A stretch of 64,000 nucleotides of DNA from Actinomycetota bacterium (GCA_030645615.1 JAUSNB010000012.1:45265-109264), one strand, 5' to 3'. Numbered from the stretch's first letter, positions 7,198 through 17,126 are shown. Notes: generated by a model from the sequence alone, not told the origin. Numbers and translations: made by a program.

Positions 7198-8861
7198 CCG
7201 CGGCCGGCCGAGCCGAGGAGGCCCGCAACGGCTCGCGCGACATCCGCGGAGGAGGGGGACGTGGCGACGGCGGCGACGGCCAGTCCGGCTTCGGTGGCGG
7301 CCTCCGCGGTGGTGCGTCCCGCGCAGACGACGGGGACCGACGGCGGCACCTGGGCGTGGGTGACGAGGGCTCGGACCGCGCTCGGGGAGCGAACGACGAC
7401 GGCCGAGACCTGGGCCTGCTCGATCATGTCCGCGCTGGCCGGGCGCTCGGGAACCGTCGTGGTCCGGTAGACCACGCCTTCGTCCACCTCCCAGCCGAGT
7501 TCACGCAGGCCGTCGGGCAGCGTTCGCAGCGCAAGGTTGCCTCGAGGGAACAGGGCTCGGCCGGGGGTGACACCGGCCAAGTCGGCCACGAGACCGCGTG
7601 CTGAGGCCTCTTGCGGCACGCGGACCTCGCGGAATCCGAGGTCGCGCAGGGTGGCTGCGGTGCGCTCACCGGTGGCAGCCGCACGAACACCTGCCGCGGC
7701 CGCCAGGGCAACGGCTTCTGTGAGACCGGCGCGTCCCGAGGCGGTGAGCCACGAGGGGACCGTCATCGGCGACGTTGCCACCAGCCAGGTGTTCTCGGCC
7801 CGGTCCGTGTCGGCGGCACTGACCCGCAGCAGCGCGACAAGGGACGCGGCGTCCGCGCCGTCCAGCATTGGCGCGATGCGCACGTACGGCTCGGTGATGC
7901 TCGCAATGCCGAACTGGTCGAGGCTCTCGGCATCGGACTCGTTGCCCTCGGATCGGATGAGCAGGACGGGCCGCTCGCTGCCAGCGAGGACAGCCGATGC
8001 GCGGAGTCCGAGCGCCCGTGCCCGAGCCACGTCCGTTGGAGCACAGGACTCGACAAGATCAGCGGTCGCGTGGCGGCCGTACATCGTCAGTTCCGCACGC
8101 AGGCGCAGCTGCCCCGACTCGTACGTCGCCAGCGCGGCCACGGCGGTCGTGCAGGCCGCGTTGATGCCCACCAGGACATGGCGCTCGGCAGACGTGACGA
8201 GCCGGGCCTCCGGGTCGTCGATGCTCGCCACCAGCGCGCGCATGTCGGCGTGGTCCTCCCGGCACTCGACCGCGAGTGCCCCCTGCGCCGGGGCGGGAAG
8301 CAGGTCGTCGAGGATCTCGGCGATCTCCGTCGCGCGACCGATCCGGGTGAGGCCGGCCACGGCGAGGACCGTGGCGTCGACCTCGCCATCCCGCACCCGG
8401 CCGATCCGGGTGTCGACGTTCCCGCGGATGGGGGTGAACACGAGATCGGGACGCAGGCGCGCAAGCGCGGCCGCACGTCGGGGCGAGGACGTGCCGACGG
8501 TCGACCCGGCAGGCAGGTCGGCGAGGCGCAGACCGTCACGGCTGATGAGTGCATCGCGCGGGTCGGCGCGGACCGGCACCGCAGCGAGCACGATGCCCGG
8601 CTCCGGTGCGCTGGGCAGGTCCTTGAACGAGTGGACGATGACGTCGACCTCGCCCGCGAGGAGGGCGCGCCTGAGGGTGGAGACGAACAGGCCCGGTGAG
8701 CCGGGCTGGGCCAGGGGCTTGGTGGTGTCGTCGCCGGGCGTGCGGACGAGGACCTCGAGCCATGGTCGCTGTGATGACTCGGAGAGGGCGACTCCCACGG
8801 CCGCCGACTGGGTCCTCGCCAGCTGGCTCGCACGGGTTCCGAGTCGGATCGGCTCAGTCAC
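7194..8861 (-). CDS. hemCD: Fused porphobilinogen deaminase / uroporphyrinogen-III synthase
   Basis: A 555-residue bifunctional enzyme. Residues 1 to about 310 are porphobilinogen deaminase (IRLGTRASQLARTQ at the start; SFKDLPS; the dipyrromethane-attachment Cys in NAACTTAV near residue 236). Residues about 320-555 are uroporphyrinogen-III synthase (GERTAATLRDLGFREV, VVRSPSAVRALV). It converts four porphobilinogens to uroporphyrinogen III in one polypeptide. The GTG at 8861 is chosen because it overlaps the end of hemA by 8 bases and matches the family N-terminus; longer starts add unrelated sequence. It is followed with a 4-base overlap by the MFS gene. Confidence 0.93.
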   Translation of the reverse strand: MTEPIRLGTRASQLARTQSAAVGVALSESSQRPWLEVLVRTPGDDTTKPLAQPGSPGLFVSTLRRALLAGEVDVIVHSFKDLPSAPEPGIVLAAVPVRADPRDALISRDGLRLADLPAGSTVGTSSPRRAAALARLRPDLVFTPIRGNVDTRIGRVRDGEVDATVLAVAGLTRIGRATEIAEILDDLLPAPAQGALAVECREDHADMRALVASIDDPEARLVTSAERHVLVGINAACTTAVAALATYESGQLRLRAELTMYGRHATADLVESCAPTDVARARALGLRASAVLAGSERPVLLIRSEGNESDAESLDQFGIASITEPYVRIAPMLDGADAASLVALLRVSAADTDRAENTWLVATSPMTVPSWLTASGRAGLTEAVALAAAAGVRAAATGERTAATLRDLGFREVRVPQEASARGLVADLAGVTPGRALFPRGNLALRTLPDGLRELGWEVDEGVVYRTTTVPERPASADMIEQAQVSAVVVRSPSAVRALVTHAQVPPSVPVVCAGRTTAEAATEAGLAVAAVATSPSSADVARAVAGLLGSAGRG

Positions 8862-10107
8862 GCTCGGCAGCGTCCACATCGATGCCGAACAGCGTGTGCA
8901 CGGCTCGCGTGTACTCGGCGAAGTCACCTGTCCGCGCGAGCTCCTGGGCGCGAACGGACGGGGTGTGCAGGATGGCGTTGGACACCCGGTTGAGGGACTT
9001 GGCGACCTCGTCGGCGGTGTCCGGGTCGACGCGGCGGCGGATGCGCTCGATCTCCTCGCTGATGATGCTCATGACGTGCGAGCGCATGGCGACGATGGCG
9101 TGGTCCGCGCTGCGGCCGGACTCGAGCTCGTCGAAGGAGCGGACCGAGGAGAGCACGATGTCCTGCGCCTCGAGGATGGCGGACGAGTGCTCGCGTGGTG
9201 CGAACTCGTGGATGACGTTCAGGTCGATGACGTCGATGTTGGGCATGCCACGGACATCCGACGCGACATCGGGTGACAGCGCGAGGTCCATGATCGGCAG
9301 GACCCGGTCGCGGGCTGCACCGGAGGCCTCGACGAGCGGCTGGTCGATGAGCGGATGCGGCGCACCGCTGCACGCCGCCACGACGTCGACGCTCCCGAGG
9401 AAGGCGGCGAGGTCATCCATCTGCACGGACTGCACGTCGTGGGACTGCGAGAAGTGCGCGGCGCGACCGGAGGAGGAGAAGACGCCGATGTCGGTGCAGC
9501 CGCGGCGCTGCAGGGCTGCGACGACGACGCGGGCGTAGGAGCCGGTGCCGAGCACCAGCGCTCGGGTGCCGGCGACATGCCCGTGTCGCTGCTCGACGAT
9601 GTCGAGGCCCACGCTGACGATGGAACGGCCCGCCGCACCGAGGCCGGTCGAGCTGGTCACCGACTTCGACGTCGTGAGGGCGCACTGCAGGAGCCTCTCG
9701 AGGGACGGTGTCGTCGTCGCCTCGCGCTGCGCGGTGGCGAGCGCCTGCCGGACCTGGCCTGCGATCTCGTCCTCCCCGACGACCATCGACTCCAGGCCCG
9801 AGGCGACGGAGAACAGGTGCTGGGCCACCGACGTGCCGACGACCACGCGCATCGCATCGACGACGAAGTCCTTGTCGAGCCCGGCGAGCTCGGCCACGGT
9901 GTCGGTCGTGGTCTCGACTGCGCCGTGGAACCGCTTCAGGTCAAGGTAGATCTCGAAGCGGTTGCACGTCGACAGCACGACGGCGCCGGCGATGTCGTCG
10001 CCCGACTGCACGAGGCGCTGCGCGAGCCCCTGCTCGGCGGCAACAAGGCGATCGAGTTCATCGAGAGTGACGTCGTGATGACTCGTACCGATGAGCACCA
10101 TGACCAT
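8854..10107 (-). CDS. hemA: Glutamyl-tRNA reductase
   Basis: A 417-residue first enzyme of C5 tetrapyrrole synthesis, reducing Glu-tRNA to glutamate-1-semialdehyde with NADPH. It has the N-terminal GTSHHDV motif, the catalytic Cys in STCNRFEIY near residue 49, the ESMVVGEDEI segment, the NADP-binding LGTGSYARVV, and the C-terminal dimerisation helix. Two start codons (10107 and 10101) are possible; both give the family N-terminus. It diverges from hemE across only 56 bases and overlaps hemC-hemD downstream. With hemL at 15.4 kb, the whole C5 route is present. Confidence 0.94.
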   Translation of the reverse strand: MVMVLIGTSHHDVTLDELDRLVAAEQGLAQRLVQSGDDIAGAVVLSTCNRFEIYLDLKRFHGAVETTTDTVAELAGLDKDFVVDAMRVVVGTSVAQHLFSVASGLESMVVGEDEIAGQVRQALATAQREATTTPSLERLLQCALTTSKSVTSSTGLGAAGRSIVSVGLDIVEQRHGHVAGTRALVLGTGSYARVVVAALQRRGCTDIGVFSSSGRAAHFSQSHDVQSVQMDDLAAFLGSVDVVAACSGAPHPLIDQPLVEASGAARDRVLPIMDLALSPDVASDVRGMPNIDVIDLNVIHEFAPREHSSAILEAQDIVLSSVRSFDELESGRSADHAIVAMRSHVMSIISEEIERIRRRVDPDTADEVAKSLNRVSNAILHTPSVRAQELARTGDFAEYTRAVHTLFGIDVDAAERD

Positions 10108-10151
10108 GGTGGTGAATGCTACGCACTGCTCAGAGCCCCGCATGCCTTGGA

Positions 10152-10157
10152 TAGGTT
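10152..10157 (+). promoter_or_regulatory. Likely -10 element for a leaderless hemE transcript
   Basis: TAGGTT matches the actinobacterial TANNNT -10 consensus and lies 6 bases before the hemE ATG at 10164. There is no Shine-Dalgarno sequence. This spacing is typical of leaderless transcripts starting at the A of the initiation codon. No clear -35 was identified. Confidence 0.45.
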
Positions 10158-10163
10158 GCCTGC

Positions 10164-11234
10164 ATGCATAGTGGATCGGCCCTGCCGACGACGCACCCGC
10201 TGGTCGATGGCCGGACCGCGCAGTCCGCACTTGTGCAGGCGTACCAAGGGGTTCGGCCGGAGCGGCGACCCATATGGATGATGCGGCAGGCGGGCCGATC
10301 CCTGCCGGAGTACCGCGCTGTCCGGGCCGGGATTCCCATGCTCGAGTCCTGCCTGCGCCCCGAACTGGTGACCGAGATCACCCTGCAGCCTGTTTACCGA
10401 CACAGTGTCGATGCAGCCATCTTCTTCAGCGACATCGTCGTGCCCCTCAAGCTCGCCGGGGTTGACGTCGACATCGTCGCCGGGGTCGGGCCGGTGATGG
10501 GGTCCGCCGTGCGCACCAAGGCAGACGTCGAGCGGCTGCGACCGCTGGAGGCCGAGGCGCTCGAGCCGATCGTCACGGCCGTCGGCATGCTGACCGCCGA
10601 GCTCGCCGCCACGCCGCTCATCGGGTTCGCCGGTGCCCCCTTCACCCTGGCGTCGTACCTGATCGAGGGGCGCCCGTCGCGCGACTACGTGCACACCAAG
10701 GCGATGATGCGCGACGACCCGGAGGCGTGGGAGGCCCTTCTCACCTGGGCGGCCGGTGTCACGGGCACGTTCCTGCGCGCACAGGCGATGGCCGGGGCGA
10801 GCGCCGTGCAGCTGTTCGACTCCTGGGCGGGAGCGCTGACCCACGACGAGTACCAGGCTTTCGCGGCGCCCTACTCGACCTCGGTGATGGCTGCCGTGAG
10901 CGACCTCCCGGTCCCGCGCGTCCACTTCGGCACCCGCACGCGCGACCTGCTCGTGGCCATGCGTGACGTGGGCGCGACCGTCATGGGCGTCGACCAGCAC
11001 ACACCCCTCGACGTGGCGAACGACCTGCTCGGCGGACGCACGCCACTGCAGGGCAACATCGATCCCGACCTGCTGGCAGCCGACTGGGACGTCCTGGCCG
11101 ATCACACCCGCGATGTCCTCCGCCGCGGACTGGCTGCACCCGCCCACGTGGTCAACTTGGGTCACGGCGTGCCCAAGGACGCCGATCCCGACGTCCTGAC
11201 GAGGCTCGTCGCGCTGGTCCACGAAGAGGGGTGA
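10164..11234 (+). CDS. hemE: Uroporphyrinogen decarboxylase
   Basis: A 356-residue enzyme converting uroporphyrinogen III to coproporphyrinogen III by removing four carboxyl groups. The family signature RQAGRSLPEYR is near residue 40, with GFAGAPFTLASYLIEG near residue 155 and the C-terminal LGHGVPKDADPDVL. It is the first gene of the plus-strand haem operon, and its stop overlaps the start of hemY by four bases. Confidence 0.95.
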   Translation: MHSGSALPTTHPLVDGRTAQSALVQAYQGVRPERRPIWMMRQAGRSLPEYRAVRAGIPMLESCLRPELVTEITLQPVYRHSVDAAIFFSDIVVPLKLAGVDVDIVAGVGPVMGSAVRTKADVERLRPLEAEALEPIVTAVGMLTAELAATPLIGFAGAPFTLASYLIEGRPSRDYVHTKAMMRDDPEAWEALLTWAAGVTGTFLRAQAMAGASAVQLFDSWAGALTHDEYQAFAAPYSTSVMAAVSDLPVPRVHFGTRTRDLLVAMRDVGATVMGVDQHTPLDVANDLLGGRTPLQGNIDPDLLAADWDVLADHTRDVLRRGLAAPAHVVNLGHGVPKDADPDVLTRLVALVHEEG

Positions 11235-12598
11235 TCGTGGCCCGCACGGTCGTCGTGGTCGGCGGAGGCGTTGCCGGCCTGGTGGCCGCGCGCCAGCTGG
11301 CGCGCGACGGTCACCGCGTCACGGTCCTCGAGGCATCCGACCGCACGGGCGGTGCGCTGCGCTCGGCAACCCTCGCCGGCGTCGCGGTCGACGCGGGCGC
11401 GGAGGCCTTCGCCGTCACCCGACCCGAGACGCGGAGCCTCATCGACGAGCTCGGCCTCGCAGCCCACGTCGTCGCTCCCCGTCGGTCCGATGCCCGACTG
11501 TTGCTGACGGACGGCATGCACGCCATGCCCCACGCGCTGCTCGGCGTCCCCACTGACCTGTCCGAGTCCGCGGTCATCGAGATCCTCGGCGCCGATGCCG
11601 CCGCCCGGGCCCGCGGGCTCGACAGTCAAGCACCCCGGGATGTCGCCGTGTCCCTGACGCTCGGGGCCCTCGTCCGCGAGCGGATGGGCGACGCCGTCGC
11701 CGACCGCATCCTCACCCCGGTCGTCGCCGGGGTGCATGCCGCCGACCCGGACCTCGTCGAGTGCGAGGCGGTCATCCCGGGCCTGCAGCGTGCACTCACC
11801 GAGACCGGGAGCCTCGCGTCGGCTGCCGCACGGCTGCGCTCGGCGGCGGGGGTGCCCGGAGCCGCGATCGCTGGGCTGCGCGGCGGGATGACGACCCTCG
11901 TCGGGGCTCTCGAGCAGGACGCGACGCGACTGGGTGTGGACGTGCGGGTCGGATCCACGGTGCGCGGGGCGACCCGTCGGGCGACCGGCTGGTCGGTCGT
12001 GGTCGATGGCGTCACCGTGGAGGCCGACGACCTCGTGCTGGCTGTCGACGCCCCGACGGCGGCCCGGCTGCTGGACACCGAGCCGATGCCGCGCGAGGCG
12101 CTCGCCCGGATCGCCGTGGGAGACGTCGCCGTCGTGGCCATGGTCCTTGCGGCCACGGAGCTCGACGACGAACCCGTCGGCTCCGGCCTTCTGGTCGCCC
12201 CCGGGCACCCGAGCATCATCGCGAAGGCACTCACCCATGCCACCGCCAAGTGGGCATGGATCCTCGAGGCGTACGGTCCGGGTCGGCATCTCGTCCGGCT
12301 GTCCTACGGCCGCGACGGGCGGGTGCAGGAGAACATGGACGACCTCCCGGCCATCGCTCGCGCCGACGTGTCGACCATCTTCGCCCTCGACGAGCCGGAT
12401 GTCCTGGACCTGCGCATCACCCGCTGGGACCGATCCCTCGTCTTCCCGCGCAGCGGGCACCAGGACGCAGTTGCCGAGGTGCGTGCCGCGGTCGCGGCCA
12501 CGCCAGGGCTCGCGGTCATCGGCGCCGGCATCGGCGGCAACGGTCTTGCCGGGACCATCGCGCTGGCGCGCTCGGTGGCCGGGCAGCTCGAGCGCTGA
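11231..12598 (+). CDS. hemY: Coproporphyrinogen III oxidase (HemY/CgoX type)
   Basis: A 455-residue FAD enzyme with an N-terminal dinucleotide fold (VVVVGGGVAGLVAARQLA) followed by VLEASDRTGGALRS, and a C-terminal FAD-contacting segment (GAGIGGNGLAGTIALA). In actinobacteria with HemQ, this enzyme family oxidises coproporphyrinogen III to coproporphyrin III rather than protoporphyrinogen. The adjacent hemQ and hemH support that reading. GTG at 11231 (overlapping hemE) and GTG at 11237 are both possible starts. Confidence 0.92.
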   Translation: MIVARTVVVVGGGVAGLVAARQLARDGHRVTVLEASDRTGGALRSATLAGVAVDAGAEAFAVTRPETRSLIDELGLAAHVVAPRRSDARLLLTDGMHAMPHALLGVPTDLSESAVIEILGADAAARARGLDSQAPRDVAVSLTLGALVRERMGDAVADRILTPVVAGVHAADPDLVECEAVIPGLQRALTETGSLASAAARLRSAAGVPGAAIAGLRGGMTTLVGALEQDATRLGVDVRVGSTVRGATRRATGWSVVVDGVTVEADDLVLAVDAPTAARLLDTEPMPREALARIAVGDVAVVAMVLAATELDDEPVGSGLLVAPGHPSIIAKALTHATAKWAWILEAYGPGRHLVRLSYGRDGRVQENMDDLPAIARADVSTIFALDEPDVLDLRITRWDRSLVFPRSGHQDAVAEVRAAVAATPGLAVIGAGIGGNGLAGTIALARSVAGQLER

Positions 12599-12624
12599 TC
12601 CACCCTGGATGGGAGACTGGGCAC

Positions 12625-13323
12625 GTGACCACTGACGAGCGTGAGCGCGTGACCGCGCGGGAGATCAACGACACGATCCGCTATACCTGCTGGACCGTCT
12701 ACCGGCGAACGGGAATGCCCGCCCCGGACGGCGCGCAGGCCGACCTGGAGTCGGTCATCGCCGAGCTGGACGCCACTGACGTCGTGATCCGGGGCTTCTA
12801 CGACGTAAGCGCGCTGCGCGGCGACGCCGATCTCATGGTGTGGATGCACGCGCCCGCTGCCGAGCTGGTGCAGCAGGGGCTGCGCCGGTTGCGCCGCTCA
12901 GCCGTGGGTCCCTCGATGGAGCAGACCTGGTCTGCGATGGGCCTGCACCGCCCAGCCGAGTTCAACAAGGGGCACGTGCCGGCATTCATGGCCGGCAAGG
13001 GCGCGCTGGAGTGGGCGACGGTGTACCCGTTCGTTCGCTCGTACGAGTGGTACCTGCTCCCCGATGACGAACGCCGCGCAATGCTGGTCGAGCACGGGAC
13101 GATGGGGCGCGGCTATGGCGGCATCCTGTCCAACACGGTCGCCGCCTTCGCCCTGGGCGACTATGAGTGGATCCTCGCCCTGGAATCCGACGAGCTGCAC
13201 GAGATCGTCGACATGATGCGACACCTGCGCAGCTCGCAGGCACGGCGCCACGTGCGCGAGGAAACCCCCTTCTACACCGGACGCCGCATCGACGCGGCGT
13301 CCGTCGTGGAGCTGCTCGCGTGA
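12625..13323 (+). CDS. hemQ: Coproheme decarboxylase HemQ (ChdC)
   Basis: A 232-residue protein of the chlorite-dismutase-like superfamily. Key segments are MVWMHAP, the YPFVRSYEWYLL stretch holding the reactive Tyr, and EHGTMGRGY with the proximal haem-ligand His. The enzyme uses peroxide to turn coprohaem III into haem b. The GTG at 12625 gives the expected length and a normal N-terminus (EINDTIRYTCWTVYR). Its stop overlaps the hemH start (GTGA). Together with hemY and hemH it marks the coproporphyrin-dependent pathway. Confidence 0.93.
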   Translation: MTTDERERVTAREINDTIRYTCWTVYRRTGMPAPDGAQADLESVIAELDATDVVIRGFYDVSALRGDADLMVWMHAPAAELVQQGLRRLRRSAVGPSMEQTWSAMGLHRPAEFNKGHVPAFMAGKGALEWATVYPFVRSYEWYLLPDDERRAMLVEHGTMGRGYGGILSNTVAAFALGDYEWILALESDELHEIVDMMRHLRSSQARRHVREETPFYTGRRIDAASVVELLA

Positions 13324-14375
13324 CCTTCGAAGCCGTCCTGCTCGCCTCCTTCGGCGGGCCCGAGGGCCGCGACGAGGTCATGCCGTTCCTCGAGCGTGTC
13401 ACGACCGGGCGAGGCGTCCCCCGCGAGCGGCTCGAATCCGTCGCGCAGCACTACCTTGCCCTCGGCGGGGTCAGTCCCATCAATGGGCAGAACCGGGACC
13501 TGATCGGGCACCTGCGGGCGGAGATGGACCGGCGCGGGATCGCCCTGCCAGTCTTCTGGGGCAACCGTAACTCCGCCCCGTTCTTCGTCGACACCATGCG
13601 CGAGATGCACGCCGCCGGCCACAGGCGCGTCCTGGCGATCGCGACGAGCGCGTACTCCTCCTACTCCGGTTGCCGGCAGTACCGGGAGAACCTCGCCGCC
13701 GCGACCCAGGAGGCAGGCCTGGCCGGTGGCATCGAGGTCGTCAAGGCGCGGCCGTACCACCAGCGGCCGGGCTTCGCCGCTCCCTTCATCGACGGCGTGG
13801 TCGATGCGCTCGCCAGCGTCACCGGACCGGAGTCGGTGCGTGTCCTGTTCACCACCCACTCGATCCCGGTCGCCATGGCCGAGGCCGGCGGCCCCGACGA
13901 ACTGCGCCACGGTCTTCCCGGGCTGTACGAGCGACAGCACCTCGACGTCGCGCGTCGGGTGATGTCCGCCGTCGAGGCGGCCACGGCCATCAGCCCGATC
14001 GACTGGCAACTCGTGTTCCAGTCCCGTAGCGGACCGCCGCAGGTGCCGTGGCTCGAGCCCGACATCGGCAGCGCCGTGCGAAGCGCCGCGGCCGAAGGTA
14101 AGTCGGCCGTCATCGTGGTCCCGATCGGCTTCGTCAGCGACCACGTGGAGGTCGTGTGGGACCTCGACCACGAGGCACGGGGGATCGCCGAGGACATCGG
14201 GATCGGCTTCACCCGGGTTGCCACGCCGGGCGTGGACCCCCGCTTCGTCAGCAGCCTCGTCGACGTGATGGCCGATGCCCTGGCCGGACGACCGACCTCG
14301 CCCGAGCCCAGCCTGTGCTCGCTGACGTGCTGCCGCAACGCCCGCGCCGACCTGCCAGTCGTGACCGGTTGCTGA
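13320..14375 (+). CDS. hemH: Coproporphyrin III ferrochelatase
   Basis: A 351-residue ferrochelatase inserting Fe2+ into coproporphyrin III (CpfC role) in the HemQ pathway. It has LLASFGGPEGRDEVMPFL at the N-terminus, the substrate-pocket segment TSAYSSYSGCRQYREN, the metal-binding His in FTTHSIP, and IGFVSDHVEVVWDLD with the conserved Glu. The C-terminus has CSLTCCRN plus an earlier Cys and a terminal Cys, consistent with the [2Fe-2S] cluster known in actinobacterial ferrochelatases. It starts at GTG, overlapping the hemQ stop by four bases. Confidence 0.93.
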   Translation: MTFEAVLLASFGGPEGRDEVMPFLERVTTGRGVPRERLESVAQHYLALGGVSPINGQNRDLIGHLRAEMDRRGIALPVFWGNRNSAPFFVDTMREMHAAGHRRVLAIATSAYSSYSGCRQYRENLAAATQEAGLAGGIEVVKARPYHQRPGFAAPFIDGVVDALASVTGPESVRVLFTTHSIPVAMAEAGGPDELRHGLPGLYERQHLDVARRVMSAVEAATAISPIDWQLVFQSRSGPPQVPWLEPDIGSAVRSAAAEGKSAVIVVPIGFVSDHVEVVWDLDHEARGIAEDIGIGFTRVATPGVDPRFVSSLVDVMADALAGRPTSPEPSLCSLTCCRNARADLPVVTGC

Positions 14376-14382
14376 GCCGCGG

Positions 14383-14388
14383 ATAGGC
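14383..14388 (+). promoter_or_regulatory. Possible internal -10 element before hemB
   Basis: TAGGCT fits TANNNT and lies 10 bases before the hemB ATG at 14399, in a short gap after hemH. It could provide an internal, nearly leaderless transcript for hemB and hemL. The evidence is only consensus and spacing. Confidence 0.3.
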
Positions 14389-14398
14389 TCCCTTGGTC

Positions 14399-15370
14399 AT
14401 GGACCTAACCGAGCGGCCGCGGCGGCTGCGGCGGACACCCGCCATCCGACGGCTGGTGCGCGAGACGCGCCTCGCCGCGGCCGACCTGATCCTGCCCGTG
14501 TTCGTCCGCGAGGGGGCCATCGCTCCGAACCCGATCGGATCGATGCCCGGTGTCGTGCAGCACACGCGCGACTCGCTGCGCCAGGCCGTCACCGAGGCGG
14601 CGGAGGCTGGCGTCGGCGCGGTCATGATCTTCGGCGTACCGGAGGTCCGTGATGCCTGCGGAGACGTGGCAATCGCCCCGGACAACATCCTCGCGCAAGC
14701 CGTGCGCTGGGTGAAGGACACGACCGGCGACGACCTACCGGTCATCGCCGACCTATGCCTGGACGAGTTCACCACGCACGGGCACTGCGGCGTGCTCGAC
14801 CGCCAGGGTCGCGTCGACAACGACGCGACCCTGGCGGTGTACAAGCAGATGGGGCTCGTACTGGCGGATGCGGGATCGGACATCCTCGGCCTCAGCGGCA
14901 TGATGGACGGCCAGGTGGCAGCGGTGCGCGAAGCCCTCGACGCCGCCGGCTGGACCGACACAGCACTCCTGGCATACGCGGCGAAGTACGCCTCGGCGAT
15001 GTACGGGCCCTTCCGCGAGGCCGTCGAGAGCCAGCTGCAGGGCGACCGCAAGAGCTACCAGCAGGATCCGGGCAACGCGGTCGAGGCCCTGCGCGAAGTG
15101 CGGCTCGACGTGGCCGAAGGGGCGGACATCGTCATGGTCAAGCCCGCACTTCCCTACTTGGACATCATCGCGCGGGTCAGCGACGAGGTGGATGTCCCGG
15201 TGGCGGCGTACGTCGTGTCCGGTGAGTTCTCGATGATCGAGGCAGCTGCGGCTGCGGGGATGATCGATCGCGATCGGGCCATCCACGAGGTCCTCACCAG
15301 CGTTAAGCGTGCCGGGGCGGGCGTCATCGCGACCTACTGGGCGACCGAGGTTGCCCGCTCGCTCCGCTAA
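14399..15370 (+). CDS. hemB: Delta-aminolevulinic acid dehydratase (porphobilinogen synthase)
   Basis: A 323-residue enzyme condensing two aminolevulinate molecules to porphobilinogen. The two Schiff-base lysines are visible: [11 protein letters not shown] near residue 195 and VMVKPALPY near residue 247. The metal-site stretch reads [14 protein letters not shown], keeping two of the three cysteines of the classical Zn site and replacing the middle one by Asp, so metal use may be mixed (Zn/Mg). The ATG at 14399 is preferred to a TTG six bases upstream. It lies 23 bases after hemH and 45 before hemL. Confidence 0.94.
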   Translation: MDLTERPRRLRRTPAIRRLVRETRLAAADLILPVFVREGAIAPNPIGSMPGVVQHTRDSLRQAVTEAAEAGVGAVMIFGVPEVRDACGDVAIAPDNILAQAVRWVKDTTGDDLPVIADLCLDEFTTHGHCGVLDRQGRVDNDATLAVYKQMGLVLADAGSDILGLSGMMDGQVAAVREALDAAGWTDTALLAYAAKYASAMYGPFREAVESQLQGDRKSYQQDPGNAVEALREVRLDVAEGADIVMVKPALPYLDIIARVSDEVDVPVAAYVVSGEFSMIEAAAAAGMIDRDRAIHEVLTSVKRAGAGVIATYWATEVARSLR

Positions 15371-15415
15371 CCGCACCCGAGTCGACAGCCCATTAGTTCG
15401 GCAGGAGGAAGACCC

Positions 15416-16714
15416 GTGGAACCGAGCTCCGAGGAGTGGTTCGCCCGCGCACAGAACGTCATCCCGGGAGGGGTGAGCTCGCCCGTGCGTGCGTTCCGCT
15501 CCGTGGGTGGCACGCCCCGCTACGTCGCCCACGCCCACGGGTCGCGCATCACTGACACCGAGGGCCGGGAATACGTCGACCTTGTCGGCGCGTGGGGGCC
15601 CATGATCCTCGGCCACGCGCACCCGGGCGTGGTCGCACAGGTGACCAGGGCAGTTGCCGCCTCCGCCTCCTTCGGCGCCCCCTGCCCACCAGAGGTCGAG
15701 CTGGCCGAGGAGATCGCCCGCCGCGTCGCTCCTGCGGAACGCGTCCGGTTCACCAGCTCCGGCACCGAGGCGGTGATGACCGCGCTCCGCCTCGCGCGAG
15801 CGAAGACCGGTCGCGATGTCGTCGTGAAGTTCGCCGGCTGCTATCACGGTCATGCCGACTCGCTGCTGGTCGCCGCTGGTTCCGGCGTCGCCACCCTCGG
15901 ACTGCCGGACTCGCCCGGCGTCACCCCGGGCACGGCCCAGGACACCCTGGTCCTGCCCTACGGAGACGTCGCCGCACTCGAGGAGCTGTTCGCCGCCCGC
16001 GGGAGCGAGATCGCCTGCGTCATCACCGAGGCGGTGCCGGCGAACATGGGCGTAGTGCCCCCTCCGCTGGGCTTCAACGCGCGTCTGGCCTCGATCACCC
16101 GCGAGCACGGCGCGCTGCTCATCCTCGACGAGGTCATGACCGGCTTCCGCATGTCAGCGGCCGGCTGGTGGGGCATCGAAGGCGCGACCGAGGGATGGCA
16201 GCCGGACCTGTTCACGTACGGGAAGGTCATCGGTGGAGGCATGCCGTTGGCAGCGGTGGCCGGCCCCGCCGCCACCATGGACCTGCTCGCCCCGGCCGGC
16301 CCGGTCTACCAGGCCGGCACCCTGAGCGGGAACCCGGTTGCCACGACGGCAGGGCTGGCGACCCTCCGCCTATGCACCCCGCAGGTCTACGCCCACCTCG
16401 ATGCCACCGCAGGGGCCGTAAGGAGGATCATCACCGAAGCCCTCACCCGGCACGGTGTCATCCATCAGGCACCCCAGGCCGGAAACCTCTTCAGCTTCTT
16501 CTTCACCGCAACGCCGGTGCGTACCTATGACGACGCACGCACGCAGAACACGTCCGCCTTCGCGGCCTTCTTCCACTCCATGCTGGACGGCGGCGTGTGG
16601 CTGCCACCCTCGGCCTACGAGGCGTGGTTCGTCTCCGCAGCCCACACCGACGACGACCTCGCCGTCATCGAATCAGCCGCCCACTCCGCCGCAGCCGCGG
16701 CCGCGAAGGTCTGA
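15416..16714 (+). CDS. hemL: Glutamate-1-semialdehyde 2,1-aminomutase
   Basis: A 432-residue PLP enzyme making 5-aminolevulinate from glutamate-1-semialdehyde, the step after HemA. It has [17 protein letters not shown] near residue 116, [23 protein letters not shown] with the PLP-contacting Asp, and the PLP lysine in [11 protein letters not shown] near residue 269. The GTG at 15416 follows AGGAGGAAG, a strong ribosome site. It is the last recognisable gene of the haem operon. Confidence 0.95.
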   Translation: MEPSSEEWFARAQNVIPGGVSSPVRAFRSVGGTPRYVAHAHGSRITDTEGREYVDLVGAWGPMILGHAHPGVVAQVTRAVAASASFGAPCPPEVELAEEIARRVAPAERVRFTSSGTEAVMTALRLARAKTGRDVVVKFAGCYHGHADSLLVAAGSGVATLGLPDSPGVTPGTAQDTLVLPYGDVAALEELFAARGSEIACVITEAVPANMGVVPPPLGFNARLASITREHGALLILDEVMTGFRMSAAGWWGIEGATEGWQPDLFTYGKVIGGGMPLAAVAGPAATMDLLAPAGPVYQAGTLSGNPVATTAGLATLRLCTPQVYAHLDATAGAVRRIITEALTRHGVIHQAPQAGNLFSFFFTATPVRTYDDARTQNTSAFAAFFHSMLDGGVWLPPSAYEAWFVSAAHTDDDLAVIESAAHSAAAAAAKV

Positions 16715-16894
16715 CCGCGCGGCCGGACACGCTGCAGCGAGTCTCGCTCGCGATTGAGGCCGCGACGTTGCGACAGCGGCGGGGGGATGTCGGCAAGGCC
16801 ACACAACTCTCTGGGGGAAGGCTGGACTCGTGGTGGTCCGTATCGAACTGCAGACCCCAGCGCTCGTCGATAGTGATCCGCATACCCACGCCTC

Positions 16895-17103
16895 AACCTA
16901 CGGACTACGCGTTCTGCAGATTCGTGCCGACATTGCCCGGGATGGCCCATCTGCCGAGAGCCGGGAATTGGCCAGGTGCGGAATCCGCCGACGCAGTGAT
17001 CGACGACGACGCATCGCCCCGCCAGGAGTCTCGCCATCTGCGGATTCCACAGGGCCTGCGCATCGATCATCCGTAGGTTGAACGAGGAAAGGGCCAAAAG
17101 AAA
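16895..17103 (+). repeat. att-like repeat copy A, left half (split by the ISL3 element)
   Basis: This stretch is clearly similar to 58675-58880: AACCTACGGACT, CGACATTGCCC-GGATGGCCCAT, GTGCGGAATCCGCC, ATCTGCGGATTCCACAGGG and ATCCGTAGGTTGAA, ending in the arm-like AAAGGGCCA. It is interrupted after AAAAGAAA (17096-17103) by the insertion sequence; the copy continues at 18576. The 16715-16894 stretch before it holds nothing I recognise. Confidence 0.85.
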
Positions 17104-17126
17104 GGATCTCCTGACGCATCCGTGGG

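Noticed and set aside
6427..7470. 347-residue plus-strand protein over the MFS gene
   Set aside because: It is a Gln/Arg/Ala-rich shadow frame crossing two well-supported minus-strand genes.
7537..9276. 579-residue plus-strand protein over hemC-hemD and hemA
   Set aside because: Ser/Arg-rich composition and no motif; the opposite strand carries clear haem enzymes.
11761..12624. N-terminal extension of HemQ overlapping hemY
   Set aside because: The extension is an out-of-frame reading of hemY, rich in Arg and Gly. The GTG at 12625 gives the normal HemQ length.
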